64,000 nucleotides of DNA from Candidatus Scybalocola faecavium (GCA_018713145.1 DVFP01000012.1:62001-126000), one strand, 5' to 3'; shown: positions 18,592 through 29,485, counted from the stretch's first letter. The notes: generated from the sequence alone by a model not told the origin. Made by a program: numbers and translations.

Positions 18592-18924
18592 ATGAGAGAA
18601 ATCCTTGATCGGATCCGGGCTGCGGAGGAGGGGGCCAAAGACCAGGTGGAAGCGGCTAAAAGGCAGAAAGATGATGCCCTGGCTTTGGCCCGAAAAAACG
18701 CCGGTGAGCAAAAAGAAAAAGCCAAACACCAGGCAAAACTCACGCTTCAGGAAGAACAGCAAAAGGCAGAGAAAAAAGCAGAGGAGGATGCCCGGCAGAT
18801 TTTTCTAAAAGGCGAGGCTGAAAGGGAACAGTTAAAAGCTGTGGCTGCCCAGCGTCAGACGGAAGCCATCCGGCAGATCTTCATTTATTTACTGGGACAG
18901 GATCTGGAAAATCCTGGAGCATGA
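18592..18924 (+). CDS. ntpF: V/A-type ATPase peripheral stalk coiled-coil subunit (G/H)
   Basis: This 110-residue protein is nearly all charged coiled coil, rich in Ala, Lys, Glu and Gln (for example AKDQVEAAKRQKDDALALAR). That matches the peripheral stalk subunit called NtpF in Enterococcus hirae and G or H elsewhere, which pairs with subunit E. The ATG at 18592 has AGGTG seven bases upstream. It is the first gene of a nine-gene operon in the order F-I-K-E-C-G-A-B-D. Sequence identity in this subunit is low across species, so the name rests on composition, size and position. Confidence 0.82.
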   Translation: MREILDRIRAAEEGAKDQVEAAKRQKDDALALARKNAGEQKEKAKHQAKLTLQEEQQKAEKKAEEDARQIFLKGEAEREQLKAVAAQRQTEAIRQIFIYLLGQDLENPGA

Positions 18925-19021
18925 CAAACTATGTAACCCCTTTGGCTCATACCCGGCAGTACAGGAAAATACAGACTCACAGAACGTGGAAACATAAACT
19001 TAGAGAGAAGGTGAGATAAAT

Positions 19022-21130
19022 ATGGCGGTAAAAGAGATGACAAAGCTTTTCGTTTACGGATGGCGGTCGTCCGGAGATGCCCTTTTAGAAATTCTGCGCC
19101 AGCGGGGGACGGTGCAGATTCAAATAGAGGATCCGGAAGATGGCTTTTTTAAAAGAAAAGATACCCAGACCCTTTGTGATTCCTGGGAAAAGACCCGGAT
19201 CAGGGCAGTGAGGGCTTTGGAAATCCTTGATGGACAGGCCCCGGAAAAAACATCTGTGTTTTCCTCTTTAAAGGGAAAACAGGAGCTTTCGCAAAAGGCC
19301 TATAAAGGCCTGGAGGGAAAAATCCCTTTCATTACAGAAATGGCAGATACATTGATCCGCCTTTGGGATGAGCTGGGATCTGTCAAGGCAAAGGCGCGAA
19401 AGCTTAAAGACGAGATTGAGCGGTTAGAACCATGGCTTTTAATGGATATTTCTCCAAAGCTTACAGGCACCCGGTATACAGCCCTGATCACAGGTACCCT
19501 TCCGGGAGCCTGGGATGAACCTAAGATCCGGCAAATTCTGGGTGCCGCCGGGGCCGCTGATGCCGCCGGGAATGGAAGGAACGCCGGAAATAGCGGGAGT
19601 GCCGGAGATGCCAGGAATGACGGGAACACTGAGACCGCCGGGAATGCCGGAGCTGCAGCGGAGATTGAGATTTTAAACCAGGATGCCTCCCAGACCTGCT
19701 TTGTGCTCCTGTGTCTTTTAAGTCAAAAGGAAGCGCTGGAGGAGAATCTGCGGCTTAATGGATTTGTCCGGGCAGCTTTAGACTTCTCCCAGCCTCCCGC
19801 CAAACAGAAGGAGGCTTTGGAGAGGGAACTTTCCCACTGTGAAAAAAGGCAGGAGCAGATTCTTAAAGAAATCCATGATCTTGCCGGAGCGCGGGAAAAC
19901 CTTCGATTTCTGGAAGATCATGCCAGAGGACAGATTGAAAAGTATCAGCTTTTAGGACAGCTCCTTCAGTCCGACCATGTGATCTATTTATCCGGCTACA
20001 CGCCAAAAGATCAGGCCAGTCAGCTTACAGCCATGTTGGAGTCCCGTCTGAACTGTGTCACAGAGCTGGAGCCTGTTCCGGAAGATGAGGCCGCTCCGGT
20101 GCTTTTATCCAATAATGCTTTTGCCGGGCCTGCCCAGGGGGTGGTAGAGTCCTATGGCCTTCCAGGGAAAAATGAGATCGATCCAACAAGCATTATGGCC
20201 TTATTTTACTACTTTTTCTTTGGCCTGATGCTGTCTGACGCAGGGTATGGGCTTATTATGGTCATCGGCTGTTTCGCGGCCTTAAAAAAATATCCTAAAA
20301 TGCCGGAAGGGATCAAAAATACCCTGACCATGTTCTTTTACTGCGGGATTTCCACCACCATTTGGGGAATATTATTTGGCGGCTATTTCGGGGATGTGAT
20401 CCCTGTGGCAGCTGAGGCATTTTTTAACATACAGGTGACAGTGCCTGCCCTGTGGTTCGCTCCCTTGGACGATCCTATGAAGCTTCTGGTCTTTTCCTTC
20501 CTTTTCGGGATCATCCATCTGTTTGCGGGGCTGGGGATCAAAGGCTGCCTTTTGCTGAAAGATAAAAAATACATGGACTGTCTGTGTGAAGTAGGCTTTT
20601 GGTACATGCTCCTTGTGGGACTGATCCTTCTGCTCCTTCCAAGCAGCATTTTTGCCTCCATGGCAGGGACAGTTATCCTTTTTCCTACCTGGGTCCATAC
20701 TTTGTCTATGATCCTGACAGTCGTTGGGGCGGCAGGGATCGTTTTTATGGCCGGACGGCGGAAAAAGAATTTTGGCCTGAGGCTGGCCCTTGGCGCCTAT
20801 GAGCTTTACGGGGTGACCAGCTGGCTTTCCGATGTGTTGTCTTATTCCAGGCTTTTAGCCCTTGGTATAGCCACCGGTGTGATCGCCTCTGTCATCAACA
20901 CCATGGGGGTGATGATGGGCAGCGGGATCGGGGGAGTTATTGCTTTTGCGGTCATTTTCGCGGCAGGACATACCCTAAATCTGGCCATTAACCTGCTGGG
21001 GGCCTATGTTCACACAAACCGGCTCCAATATGTGGAGTTTTTCGGAAAATTTTATGAGGGAGACGGGGAGGCCTTCCGTCCTTTCTCAGATGCATCTAAT
21101 AAATACATTAAAGTAAAGGAGGAAGATTAG
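19022..21130 (+). CDS. ntpI: V/A-type ATPase subunit I (membrane stator subunit)
   Basis: This 702-residue subunit has a soluble coiled-coil N-terminal half and, from about residue 385, seven or eight membrane helices. Conserved segments are TSIMALFYYFFFGLMLSDAG, GYLGYG-like turns, and SYSRLLALGIATGVIASVIN, which carries the arginine that faces the K ring, followed by GHTLNLAINLLGAYVHTNRLQ. It forms the ion path with K. A low-complexity Ala/Gly/Asn segment at about residues 173-214 (19540-19663) interrupts the N-terminal domain and is unusual. The preceding 97 bp hold only the ribosome binding site and no gene. Confidence 0.94.
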   Translation: MAVKEMTKLFVYGWRSSGDALLEILRQRGTVQIQIEDPEDGFFKRKDTQTLCDSWEKTRIRAVRALEILDGQAPEKTSVFSSLKGKQELSQKAYKGLEGKIPFITEMADTLIRLWDELGSVKAKARKLKDEIERLEPWLLMDISPKLTGTRYTALITGTLPGAWDEPKIRQILGAAGAADAAGNGRNAGNSGSAGDARNDGNTETAGNAGAAAEIEILNQDASQTCFVLLCLLSQKEALEENLRLNGFVRAALDFSQPPAKQKEALERELSHCEKRQEQILKEIHDLAGARENLRFLEDHARGQIEKYQLLGQLLQSDHVIYLSGYTPKDQASQLTAMLESRLNCVTELEPVPEDEAAPVLLSNNAFAGPAQGVVESYGLPGKNEIDPTSIMALFYYFFFGLMLSDAGYGLIMVIGCFAALKKYPKMPEGIKNTLTMFFYCGISTTIWGILFGGYFGDVIPVAAEAFFNIQVTVPALWFAPLDDPMKLLVFSFLFGIIHLFAGLGIKGCLLLKDKKYMDCLCEVGFWYMLLVGLILLLLPSSIFASMAGTVILFPTWVHTLSMILTVVGAAGIVFMAGRRKKNFGLRLALGAYELYGVTSWLSDVLSYSRLLALGIATGVIASVINTMGVMMGSGIGGVIAFAVIFAAGHTLNLAINLLGAYVHTNRLQYVEFFGKFYEGDGEAFRPFSDASNKYIKVKEED

Positions 21131-21601
<471 letters not shown>

Positions 21602-21620
21602 AGGAACCGGGAGGAGGACA

Positions 21621-22313
21621 ATGGCAGGAATCGATCGTATTATCCAAAAGATACAGGAAGAAGCGGATCAGGAGATAAAACGCCAGGAAGCTATGGCAGA
21701 AGGAAAAATTGAAGAAATCCAAAAGGAATGTAGGGAAGCCTGCGAGAGGATCCTGCTTGAAGCGAAAGATCGGGCAAGGCAGGAGGGGGATCTTTTTTTA
21801 TCCAGGGAACATTCCAGAGCTTTGATGGAGGAAAAAAACCGGACCCTGGCTTATAAGCAGACGTTGATCAGCCAGACGCTGGAAAAGGCTCTTGAGCAGG
21901 TGTGCGCTTTAGAGGACGAGGCTTACTTCAGGCTGATCCTTTTCATGGTTTCTAAATTTGCCAGGCCTGAGGACGGGGTGGTCTGCTTTTCTCCAAAAGA
22001 CTATGCCCGTTTGCCTGAGCATTTTCAGGAAGCTCTTGACCGGCAGACAAAAGATCTGGGAGGCAGTTTAAAAATCGGGACCCAGACACGGCCTATCCGG
22101 GGCGGTTTTGTCCTGATTTATGGGGGCATTGAAGAAAACTGTTCCTTTTCGGCCATCTTTCAGGCAGAGGATGAGTCCCTGCGGGATCTTTTAAATCACT
22201 GCCTGTTTGACCCGGAAGATAAGCCTCCAGGTGACAGGGATGCGGAGAATAACGACTCAGAGGATGGGCGCCCGGCGGATAAGGAGGCAAAGGAGGCGGC
22301 CTATGAAAAATGA
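21621..22313 (+). CDS. ntpE: V/A-type ATPase subunit E (peripheral stalk)
   Basis: This 230-residue subunit has an N-terminal charged coiled coil (about 1-95) that would pair with the G/H subunit, and a C-terminal globular domain with the family's GGFVLIYGGIEENCSF segment near residue 155. It links the membrane stator to the catalytic head. The last 35 residues (after DPEDKPPG) form a charged tail rich in Asp, Glu, Lys and Arg that is longer than usual. The gene overlaps ntpC by 11 bp. Confidence 0.92.
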   Translation: MAGIDRIIQKIQEEADQEIKRQEAMAEGKIEEIQKECREACERILLEAKDRARQEGDLFLSREHSRALMEEKNRTLAYKQTLISQTLEKALEQVCALEDEAYFRLILFMVSKFARPEDGVVCFSPKDYARLPEHFQEALDRQTKDLGGSLKIGTQTRPIRGGFVLIYGGIEENCSFSAIFQAEDESLRDLLNHCLFDPEDKPPGDRDAENNDSEDGRPADKEAKEAAYEK

Positions 22314-23277
22314 CTATATTTACGCAGCCGCCAGGATCCGGGTGCTGGAAACGGGCCTTTTAAAGCGGCAGGATCTGGACCAACTGATGGGGGCGCGGGA
22401 TGTATCCCAGGCTCTTTTACGGCTGGCGGAACTTGGATGGGGGCCAAGGGACAGGACCATGGCGCCGGAGACTTTGCTTAAGGACCAGGAAGAACGTACC
22501 TGGGCCCTTGTTAATGAACTGCTTCCGGATCCATCGGTGCTGGATCCCCTGAAATACCAGTATGACTATCACAACTTAAAAGCGGCCATAAAGCTTTGCT
22601 ATACAGGTTCCTCTCTTCCAAAAGAACGCTTTTTTATTTCTGGCGGCGCCATTCCCTGGGAAAAAATAGATCAATGTATCCGGGAAAAGGATTATGATGC
22701 CCTTCCGGAGCCTATGGCTAAGGCGGCAGGGGAGGCATTTGAAACTCTTTTGCATACCGGCGACGGCCAGTTATCAGACAGTATTATTGACCGGCACTTT
22801 CTTGAGGATTTTGACCGGACCTGTCAGGAAAGCCCGGCCAGGGTCTTAAGAGCGTACGGGGAAGCGTTTACCGTATTTTCCGATCTTCGCATCGCTCTTA
22901 GAAGCTATAAGACCCAGCGGCCCATTTCTTTTTTAAACCAGGCCCTGGCAAAGTCAAAGGCCATTAATATTCGGGATCTGGCCCAGGAGGCCATAAAAGG
23001 TCCGGAGCATATCGCCCAGGTGGCGGAGAGGACAAAGTTTTCATCTGCAGGCCCGGCCATCCGCGCCTCAGAGGCAGCCTTTGAAAAATGGTGCAGCGAC
23101 ACTACTATGGCATTGATCCGCCCTGAGCGGGCCGATTCATCCACTTTAGGCCCAGTGATCGCCTATGTGCTGGCCCGGGAAAATGAAATCAAATACGTGC
23201 GTCTGATCCTGTCAGTAAAACAGAATCAGCTGCCGGAAACATTGATTTTAGAAAGGCTGGGTGAGCTGTATGTATAA
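22303..23277 (+). CDS. ntpC: V/A-type ATPase subunit C (central stalk socket)
   Basis: This 324-residue protein is the C/d subunit that sits on the K ring and carries the central shaft. The N-terminus YIYAAARIRVLETGLL, the YQYDYHNLKAAIKLCY block and the C-terminal ENEIKYVRLILSVKQN match the family. I chose the ATG at 22303, preceded by GGAGGCGG inside the end of ntpE; a longer in-frame extension from 22207 has no family sequence. It overlaps the next gene by eight bases. Confidence 0.93.
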   Translation: MKNDYIYAAARIRVLETGLLKRQDLDQLMGARDVSQALLRLAELGWGPRDRTMAPETLLKDQEERTWALVNELLPDPSVLDPLKYQYDYHNLKAAIKLCYTGSSLPKERFFISGGAIPWEKIDQCIREKDYDALPEPMAKAAGEAFETLLHTGDGQLSDSIIDRHFLEDFDRTCQESPARVLRAYGEAFTVFSDLRIALRSYKTQRPISFLNQALAKSKAINIRDLAQEAIKGPEHIAQVAERTKFSSAGPAIRASEAAFEKWCSDTTMALIRPERADSSTLGPVIAYVLARENEIKYVRLILSVKQNQLPETLILERLGELYV

Positions 23278-23578
23278 GATCGCGGTCATGGGTGATTATG
23301 ACAGTATTTACGGTTTTATGTCCCTGGGACTTTCTGTATTTCCCGTGAGCACCCGGGAGGAAGGCCGGGAAAAGCTTTTAAAGCTGGCACAGGAAGACTA
23401 CGGGATCATCTATATAACAGAAGCTTTGGCTGCCCTGCTTACGGAAGAAATCGCGGGCTTTAAGGGCCAGGTGACTCCTGCCCTGGTGCTTATTCCGGGG
23501 ATTTTTGGAAATACAGGAAAGGGCATGGGCATGGTAAAGGAGCTGGTAGATCAGGCTGTTGGGGCGGATATTTTATAA
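23270..23578 (+). CDS. ntpG: V/A-type ATPase subunit F (NtpG; central stalk)
   Basis: This 102-residue protein has the compact alpha/beta fold of the F subunit, with KIAVMGDYDSIYGFMSLG at the start, EDYGIIYITEALAA in the middle and LIPGIFGNTGKGMGM near the end. It binds the D shaft in the rotor. The ATG at 23270 overlaps the ntpC stop; a GTG three codons upstream is possible but less likely. Confidence 0.92.
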   Translation: MYKIAVMGDYDSIYGFMSLGLSVFPVSTREEGREKLLKLAQEDYGIIYITEALAALLTEEIAGFKGQVTPALVLIPGIFGNTGKGMGMVKELVDQAVGADIL

Positions 23579-23590
23579 GGATACCGAAGG

Positions 23591-23604
23591 GGGGAGCGCT
23601 CCCC
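23591..23604. repeat. GGGGAGCGCTCCCC palindrome between ntpG and ntpA
   Basis: A perfect 14-bp GC-rich palindrome lies in the only sizeable gap (62 bp) in the second half of the operon. It has no T run, so it is more likely an RNA processing or stability element than a terminator. Confidence 0.5.
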
Positions 23605-23640
23605 TGAGATTTATGATGAAGGCAGGTGACTTAAAGGAAC

Positions 23641-25440
23641 ATGGGCACAGGTTATATAAAAAAAGTAGCCGGTCCTCTGGTGATCGCCCAGGGGATGACG
23701 GACGCAAATATGTATGATGTGGTCCGGGTATCACATCAGCGCCTTATGGGAGAAATTATTGAAATGCACAAAGACCAGGCGTCCATACAGGTCTATGAGG
23801 AAACGGCAGGCCTTGGGCCGGGAGAACCGGTAATATCTACAGGGATGCCTTTAAGCGCGGAGCTTGGGCCTGGGCTTTTAGGCCGGATCTTTGACGGGAT
23901 TTTGCGGCCTTTGGATGATATTATGAAGGTGACCGGAAGCAATCTTTTAAAACGCGGGGTAGATGTGCCTGCTTTAAGCCGGGGAAAACAGTGGCATTTT
24001 GTTCCGTCTGTAGAACCTGGAACGGAAGTGGAGGCCGGAGATGTGATCGGCACGGTTCAGGAAACGCCGGTGGTGGTCCACAAGATCATGGTTCCTCCGG
24101 GAATATCTGGGACGATCCTTTCCATTCAGGAAGGGGACTACACTGTGGAAGACAGGGTGGCCGTCCTTCAGTCCGGAGATGAGATCAAGGATCTGACTCT
24201 GATGCAGAAATGGCCGGTGCGGTTTGGACGGCCTTATAAAAAGAAGCTGGCCCCTAAAATGCCTTTGATCACCGGCCAGCGGGTCATTGATACCCTTTTT
24301 CCTATTGCCAAAGGCGGCGTGGCAGCAGTTCCCGGGCCCTTTGGTTCGGGAAAAACCGTGATCCAGCACCAGCTTGCCAAGTGGGCCCAGGCGGATATTG
24401 TGGTTTATATCGGCTGCGGAGAGCGGGGCAATGAAATGACAGATGTGCTTAATGAGTTTCCCCAGCTAAAAGACCCAAAAACCGGGTATTCTCTTATGGA
24501 GCGCACCGTGCTCATTGCCAACACCTCAGATATGCCGGTGGCTGCCCGGGAAGCCTCTATTTATACCGGGATCACCATTGCCGAGTATTTTCGGGACATG
24601 GGTTACAGCGTAGCCCTTATGGCGGATTCCACCTCCCGGTGGGCGGAGGCTTTGCGGGAAATGTCCGGCCGCCTTCAGGAAATGCCGGGAGAAGAAGGTT
24701 ATCCGGCTTATCTGGGAAGCCGTCTGGCCCAGTTTTATGAGCGGGCCGGACGGGTGATCGCCCTTGGAAGTGAGGGCCGGGAAGGAACCTTGTCCGCTAT
24801 TGGCGCTGTATCCCCTCCCGGGGGCGATATTTCCGAGCCGGTTTCCCAGGCAACACTGCGCATTGTAAAGGTTTTCTGGAACCTGGATTCCAACCTGGCC
24901 TATAAGCGGCATTTTCCCGCCATTAACTGGCTCACCAGCTATTCTTTGTATACAGATCGGCTTTCCGGCTGGTATGAAGATCAGGTCCATCCGGACTGGA
25001 TGACTCTGCGGGGACAGATGATGCGCCTTTTGCAGGATGAGGCCCAGCTTCAGGAAATCGTCCAGCTGGTGGGCATGGATGCCCTGTCAGCTCCCGACCG
25101 GTTAAAACTTGAGGCCGCCCGGTCTATCCGTGAGGATTTCCTGCATCAAAATTCCTTCCATGATGTAGATACCTATACGTCCCTGGAAAAACAGTATCTT
25201 ATGATGAAACTGGTGCTTTCCTATTTTGAAGTATGTGAAAAGGCCTTAAAGGCCGGGGCAGATGCTGAGACTCTGTCCGGCCTTAAGGTGCGGGAGCAGA
25301 TCGGCCGTTTTAAGTACGTTTCGGAAGATCAGGTAAAAGACACCTTTAAAAGAATATTAAAGGAACTGGAGGCGGAAGCCGCCCGGGCAGCAGGGCCGGA
25401 TACAGGAAAGGAGGGACAGCAGGATGCCGAAAGAATATAG
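23641..25440 (+). CDS. ntpA: V/A-type ATPase catalytic subunit A
   Basis: This 599-residue subunit has the N-terminal [15 protein letters not shown] barrel, the non-homologous insert with [11 protein letters not shown] at about 127-140, the Walker A loop GPFGSGKTV at 232-240, [12 protein letters not shown], Walker [19 protein letters not shown] and the C-terminal helical domain. It hydrolyses or makes ATP at the A/B interface. The gene begins with an ATG two bases after AAAGGA, a short spacing, with AGGTG further upstream, so initiation may rely on the latter. It overlaps ntpB by 17 bp. Confidence 0.97.
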   Translation: MGTGYIKKVAGPLVIAQGMTDANMYDVVRVSHQRLMGEIIEMHKDQASIQVYEETAGLGPGEPVISTGMPLSAELGPGLLGRIFDGILRPLDDIMKVTGSNLLKRGVDVPALSRGKQWHFVPSVEPGTEVEAGDVIGTVQETPVVVHKIMVPPGISGTILSIQEGDYTVEDRVAVLQSGDEIKDLTLMQKWPVRFGRPYKKKLAPKMPLITGQRVIDTLFPIAKGGVAAVPGPFGSGKTVIQHQLAKWAQADIVVYIGCGERGNEMTDVLNEFPQLKDPKTGYSLMERTVLIANTSDMPVAAREASIYTGITIAEYFRDMGYSVALMADSTSRWAEALREMSGRLQEMPGEEGYPAYLGSRLAQFYERAGRVIALGSEGREGTLSAIGAVSPPGGDISEPVSQATLRIVKVFWNLDSNLAYKRHFPAINWLTSYSLYTDRLSGWYEDQVHPDWMTLRGQMMRLLQDEAQLQEIVQLVGMDALSAPDRLKLEAARSIREDFLHQNSFHDVDTYTSLEKQYLMMKLVLSYFEVCEKALKAGADAETLSGLKVREQIGRFKYVSEDQVKDTFKRILKELEAEAARAAGPDTGKEGQQDAERI

Positions 25441-26803
25441 GACCATTCAGGAGGTGGCCGGACCCCTGATGCTTGTTTCCGGCGTGGAGCATGTAACCTA
25501 TGATGAAATGGGGGAAATTATTTTAGCGGACGGACAGACCCGCCGGTGCCGGGTCCTGGAGGTAAACGGGACCAATGCGGTGGTCCAGCTTTTTGAAAAT
25601 TCTGCGGGGATCAACCTGGCCAACAGCAAGGTACGCTTCCTTGGCCACAGTATGCGCCTTGGGGTGTCGGAAGATATGCTGGGACGGGTTTTTGACGGCC
25701 TTGGCCGCCCGGCAGATGACGGGCCAAAGCTTCTGCCCACAGCCCGGATGGATATTAACGGCCTGGCCATGAATCCGGCCGCCCGAAGCTATCCGGAGGA
25801 ATTTATCCAGACCGGCATCTCTGCCATTGACGGCTTAAACACTCTTGTGAGAGGACAAAAACTGCCTATTTTCTCTGCCAGCGGACTTCCTCACGCCCAA
25901 CTGGCGGCCCAGATCGCCCGGCAGGCAAAGGTACGGGGGACTCAGGAGCCTTTTGCCGTTGTTTTTGCGGCTATGGGGATCACCTTTGAGGAGGCGGACT
26001 TTTTTATTGAAAGTTTTCGGGAAACCGGGGCCCTGGAGCGGACGGTCATGTTTGTCAATCTGGCCAACGATCCTCCGGTAGAGCGGATCTCTACTCCCCG
26101 TATGGCCCTGACTGCCGCGGAATTTCTTGCTTTTGAAAAGGATATGCATGTGCTGGTGATCATGACGGATATTACCAATTACGCGGACGCCCTGCGTGAG
26201 ATTTCTGCTGCCCGGAAGGAAGTTCCGGGACGGCGGGGCTACCCGGGATATATGTATACGGACCTGGCTACTATGTATGAGCGGGCCGGACGGCAAAAGG
26301 GAAAGAAAGGTTCCATTACCCTGATCCCTATTTTAACTATGCCTGAAGATGATAAGACCCATCCTATTCCCGACCTGACCGGATATATTACGGAAGGCCA
26401 GATCATATTAAGCCGGGAGTTATACCGGAAAAATATCGCGCCCCCTATTGATGTGCTCCCAAGTCTTTCCCGTCTGAAGGACAAAGGCATTGGAGAAAAT
26501 AAGACCCGGGCCGACCATGCCAGCACTATGAATCAGTTGTTTTCCGCCTATGCCCGGGGAAAGGAAGCCAAGGAGCTGATGGTCGTCCTTGGGGAGGCGG
26601 CCCTGACGGAAATGGACCGGCGGTATGCCCGTTTTGCCGATGCCTTTGAAGAACAGTATATTTCCCAGGGGTATTATACGAACCGAAGCATTGAGGAAAC
26701 TTTAGATATAGGGTGGACGCTGCTGTCCATGCTTCCCCGGTCAGAACTGAAACGGATCGATGATAAGTATCTGGATATGTATTATACAGGAGAGGAGGGG
26801 TGA
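25424..26803 (+). CDS. ntpB: V/A-type ATPase regulatory subunit B
   Basis: This 459-residue subunit has the N-terminal barrel ([17 protein letters not shown]), [48 protein letters not shown] in place of a functional Walker A loop, and [19 protein letters not shown]. The lack of GKT fits the non-catalytic B subunit. It alternates with A in the head. The start is the ATG at 25424 after AGGAGGGACAGC within the end of ntpA. Confidence 0.97.
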   Translation: MPKEYRTIQEVAGPLMLVSGVEHVTYDEMGEIILADGQTRRCRVLEVNGTNAVVQLFENSAGINLANSKVRFLGHSMRLGVSEDMLGRVFDGLGRPADDGPKLLPTARMDINGLAMNPAARSYPEEFIQTGISAIDGLNTLVRGQKLPIFSASGLPHAQLAAQIARQAKVRGTQEPFAVVFAAMGITFEEADFFIESFRETGALERTVMFVNLANDPPVERISTPRMALTAAEFLAFEKDMHVLVIMTDITNYADALREISAARKEVPGRRGYPGYMYTDLATMYERAGRQKGKKGSITLIPILTMPEDDKTHPIPDLTGYITEGQIILSRELYRKNIAPPIDVLPSLSRLKDKGIGENKTRADHASTMNQLFSAYARGKEAKELMVVLGEAALTEMDRRYARFADAFEEQYISQGYYTNRSIEETLDIGWTLLSMLPRSELKRIDDKYLDMYYTGEEG

Positions 26804-26805
26804 GG

Positions 26806-27471
26806 ATGGCTTCTGTTCAGATCATTCCCACCCGCATGGAGCTGACCCGCCAGAAAAACAAGCTTGCCACAGCCCTCCGGGGTCATAAGCTGTTAAAAGA
26901 TAAGCGGGATGAGCTGATGCGTCAGTTCCTTGAACTGGTCCGGGAAAACCGCAGGCTCAGGGAAAAGGTAGAGGCAGGTATTGCCGCCTCCAATAAGGAC
27001 TTTGCCCTGGCCAAGGCCTCGGTTTCCGACCCGGTGATGAATACGGCCCTTTTAGTGCCAAGGCAGGAGGTTTATCTGGATATTGAGGTAAAAAATGTTA
27101 TGAGCGTAGAGATCCCTCAATATCATATAACAACAAAAACAGCCAATGGAGGAGATATATACAGCTATGGCTTTGCCTGCACCTCTTTTGAGCTGGACCG
27201 GGCCATTGGCGGACTTTCCGGGCTGCTGCCGGATATGCTCCGCCTGGCCCAGGTGGAAAAGTCCGTTCAGCTTATGGCCTCGGAGATTGAAAAGACCCGC
27301 AGAAGGGTCAATGCCCTGGAACATGTGATCATTCCCCAGGCTCAGGAAAAGATCCGTTACATTTCCATGAAGCTGGATGAAAATGAACGCAGCACCCAGG
27401 TGCGGCTGATGAAAGTCCAGGACATGATGCTTGAGACAGTCAGACAGGAGCGTATCAGGGAGGATGGATAA
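26806..27471 (+). CDS. ntpD: V/A-type ATPase subunit D (central rotor shaft)
   Basis: This 221-residue subunit is mostly long antiparallel helices, as expected for the rotor shaft. Family segments are IIPTRMELTRQKNKLATA and GHKLLKDKRDELMRQF at the N-terminus, and RRRVNALEHVIIPQ near residue 175. I chose the ATG at 26806 after GAGGGGTGAGG; a GTG two codons earlier is in frame and overlaps the ntpB stop. It ends the operon; no clear terminator follows before the next promoter at 27534. Confidence 0.95.
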   Translation: MASVQIIPTRMELTRQKNKLATALRGHKLLKDKRDELMRQFLELVRENRRLREKVEAGIAASNKDFALAKASVSDPVMNTALLVPRQEVYLDIEVKNVMSVEIPQYHITTKTANGGDIYSYGFACTSFELDRAIGGLSGLLPDMLRLAQVEKSVQLMASEIEKTRRRVNALEHVIIPQAQEKIRYISMKLDENERSTQVRLMKVQDMMLETVRQERIREDG

Positions 27472-27533
27472 AAGGATCTGGCCGACTTGTCCTCTGCCGG
27501 ACAGATCCGCCAGACCGGATAAAAAATATTATT

Positions 27534-27562
27534 TTGACAGATCACCCCCTATATAGTACAAT
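27534..27562 (+). promoter_or_regulatory. Sigma-A promoter for the TIGR03960 gene
   Basis: A perfect TTGACA and a TACAAT (five of six) are separated by 17 bp, 52 bp before the start codon. Confidence 0.75.
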
Positions 27563-27613
27563 TGTGTTGCTGTTTACCCTGTAAACCGTAACATATAAAA
27601 AGGATGTTTTAAA

Positions 27614-29485
27614 ATGAGAAAACTGGCTTTAAGCGATGATATTTTATTAAAGGTGGAAAAGCCGGCCCGTTATCTGGGCAATGAGGTGAATGCTGTCTAT
27701 AAGGATCATGACCAGGTAGACATTAAATTTGCCATGGCTTTTCCGGACGTATATGAGATCGGTATGTCCTATTTGGGCATCCAGATCATTTACGATATGA
27801 TGAACGCCAGGGAAGATACCTGCTGCGAGCGGGTCTACTCTCCCTGGACAGACCTGGATAAGATCATGAGGGAGAAGCATATCCCTTTATTTGCCCTAGA
27901 ATCCCAGACCCCTATAAAGGACTTTGATTTCCTTGGCATTACGATCCAGTATGAAATGTGCTATACCAATATTTTGCAGCTGATCGATCTGTCCCAGATC
28001 CCTATGATGGCTAAGGATAGGACATGGGATGATCCCATTGTGATCGGCGGCGGGCCATGTACTTATAACCCGGAGCCTTTGGCGGATTTTTTTGATATTT
28101 TCTACATTGGCGAAGGGGAGACGGTGTACTATGATCTTCTGGACACTTATAAAAAGTGCCGCAAAGAAGGAAAGAGCCGTGTGGAATTCCTTGAGGAAGC
28201 GGCCAGGATCCCGGGACTTTATGTGCCTATGTTTTATAATGTCACTTACAAGGAGGACGGCACCATCCAGTCCTTTACCCCTAATAATGCCAATGCTTCC
28301 CTGCCTATTAAAAAGCAGGTGGTGACAGATTTAAGCCATACCTTTTATCCGGAAAAACCGGTAGTGCCCTTTATTAAGGTGACTCAGGATCGGGTTGTTT
28401 TGGAGATCCAGCGGGGGTGTATCCGGGGCTGCCGTTTCTGTCAGGCAGGTATGGTGTATCGCCCTAACCGGGAGCGGGATCTGGAATTTTTAAAAGATTA
28501 TGCCATAAAAATGCTGGAAGCGACCGGCCATGAGGAGATCACTTTAAGTTCTTTAAGTTCCAGCGATTATTCCAGGCTGGAAGAGCTGGTAAATTTCCTC
28601 ATGGATGAGTGCAACCGGAAAAAGATCAATATTTCCCTGCCCTCCCTGCGTATTGACGCCTTTTCTCTGGATGTTATGAGCAAGGTTCAGGATGTGAAAA
28701 AAAGCAGCCTGACCTTTGCCCCGGAGGCAGGGACCCAGCGGATGCGGGATGTGATCAATAAGGGCCTTACTGAGGAAGATATTTTTAATGGAGCCATGGA
28801 TGCCTTTAAGGGGGGCTGGAACCGGGTAAAATTGTATTTTATGCTTGGTCTTCCGGGAGAAACCTTTGATGATATTGAAGGCATTGCCAAGCTGTCCAAT
28901 GACATTGCGGCTCTATACTATACGATCCCTAAATCTGAGCGCCCCGGCGGAGGCCGGGTGGATGTGGTGACAAGCACTTCCTTTTTTGTGCCAAAGCCAT
29001 TTACCCCCTTCCAGTGGGCACCACAAAATACCAATGAACAGTTTTTAGAAAAACAGCGCTTCCTTAACGGAAAGATCCGGGATCAATTAAATCATAAAAG
29101 TATCAAATATAACTGGCATGATGTGGAGGTGACCCAGCTTGAAGGCATCCTTGCCCGGGGAGACCGTCGCCTTGGACCGGTGCTTTTATCCGCCTACCGC
29201 TCAGGCTGCCTGTATGATTCCTGGTCTGAGACTTTCCATTATGAGCTGTGGATGAAAGCCTTTGAGGACAATCATATAGATCCGGATTTTTACAATTTAA
29301 GAGCCCGGGAACTGGATGAGATCCTGCCATGGGATTTTATTGATGCCGGTGTGACCAAGGCGTTTTTAAAGCGGGAGTGGGAGCAGGCCCAAAAAGGCGT
29401 GGTCACCCCTAACTGCCGGGCAAAATGTTCCGGTTGCGGTTCAAGAATGTACGGGGGAGGTGTGTGCTATGAAGCTGAGAATTAA
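27614..29485 (+). CDS. TIGR03960 family B12-binding-domain radical SAM protein
   Basis: This 623-residue protein has an N-terminal cobalamin-binding-like domain and a radical SAM core with the cluster motif C269-x3-C273-x2-C276 (GCIRGCRFCQ). Further family blocks are VIGGGPCTYNPEPLADF, TFAPEAGTQRMRDVINKG and PKPFTPFQWAPQ. The C-terminal CRAKCSGCGSRMYGGGVC is a probable metal or cluster site. The family is uncharacterised. It nearly always sits with TIGR03936 and ribonuclease E/G beside rplU, which suggests a role linked to RNA or ribosome maturation, but this is inference. It overlaps the next gene by 17 bp. Confidence 0.92.
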   Translation: MRKLALSDDILLKVEKPARYLGNEVNAVYKDHDQVDIKFAMAFPDVYEIGMSYLGIQIIYDMMNAREDTCCERVYSPWTDLDKIMREKHIPLFALESQTPIKDFDFLGITIQYEMCYTNILQLIDLSQIPMMAKDRTWDDPIVIGGGPCTYNPEPLADFFDIFYIGEGETVYYDLLDTYKKCRKEGKSRVEFLEEAARIPGLYVPMFYNVTYKEDGTIQSFTPNNANASLPIKKQVVTDLSHTFYPEKPVVPFIKVTQDRVVLEIQRGCIRGCRFCQAGMVYRPNRERDLEFLKDYAIKMLEATGHEEITLSSLSSSDYSRLEELVNFLMDECNRKKINISLPSLRIDAFSLDVMSKVQDVKKSSLTFAPEAGTQRMRDVINKGLTEEDIFNGAMDAFKGGWNRVKLYFMLGLPGETFDDIEGIAKLSNDIAALYYTIPKSERPGGGRVDVVTSTSFFVPKPFTPFQWAPQNTNEQFLEKQRFLNGKIRDQLNHKSIKYNWHDVEVTQLEGILARGDRRLGPVLLSAYRSGCLYDSWSETFHYELWMKAFEDNHIDPDFYNLRARELDEILPWDFIDAGVTKAFLKREWEQAQKGVVTPNCRAKCSGCGSRMYGGGVCYEAEN

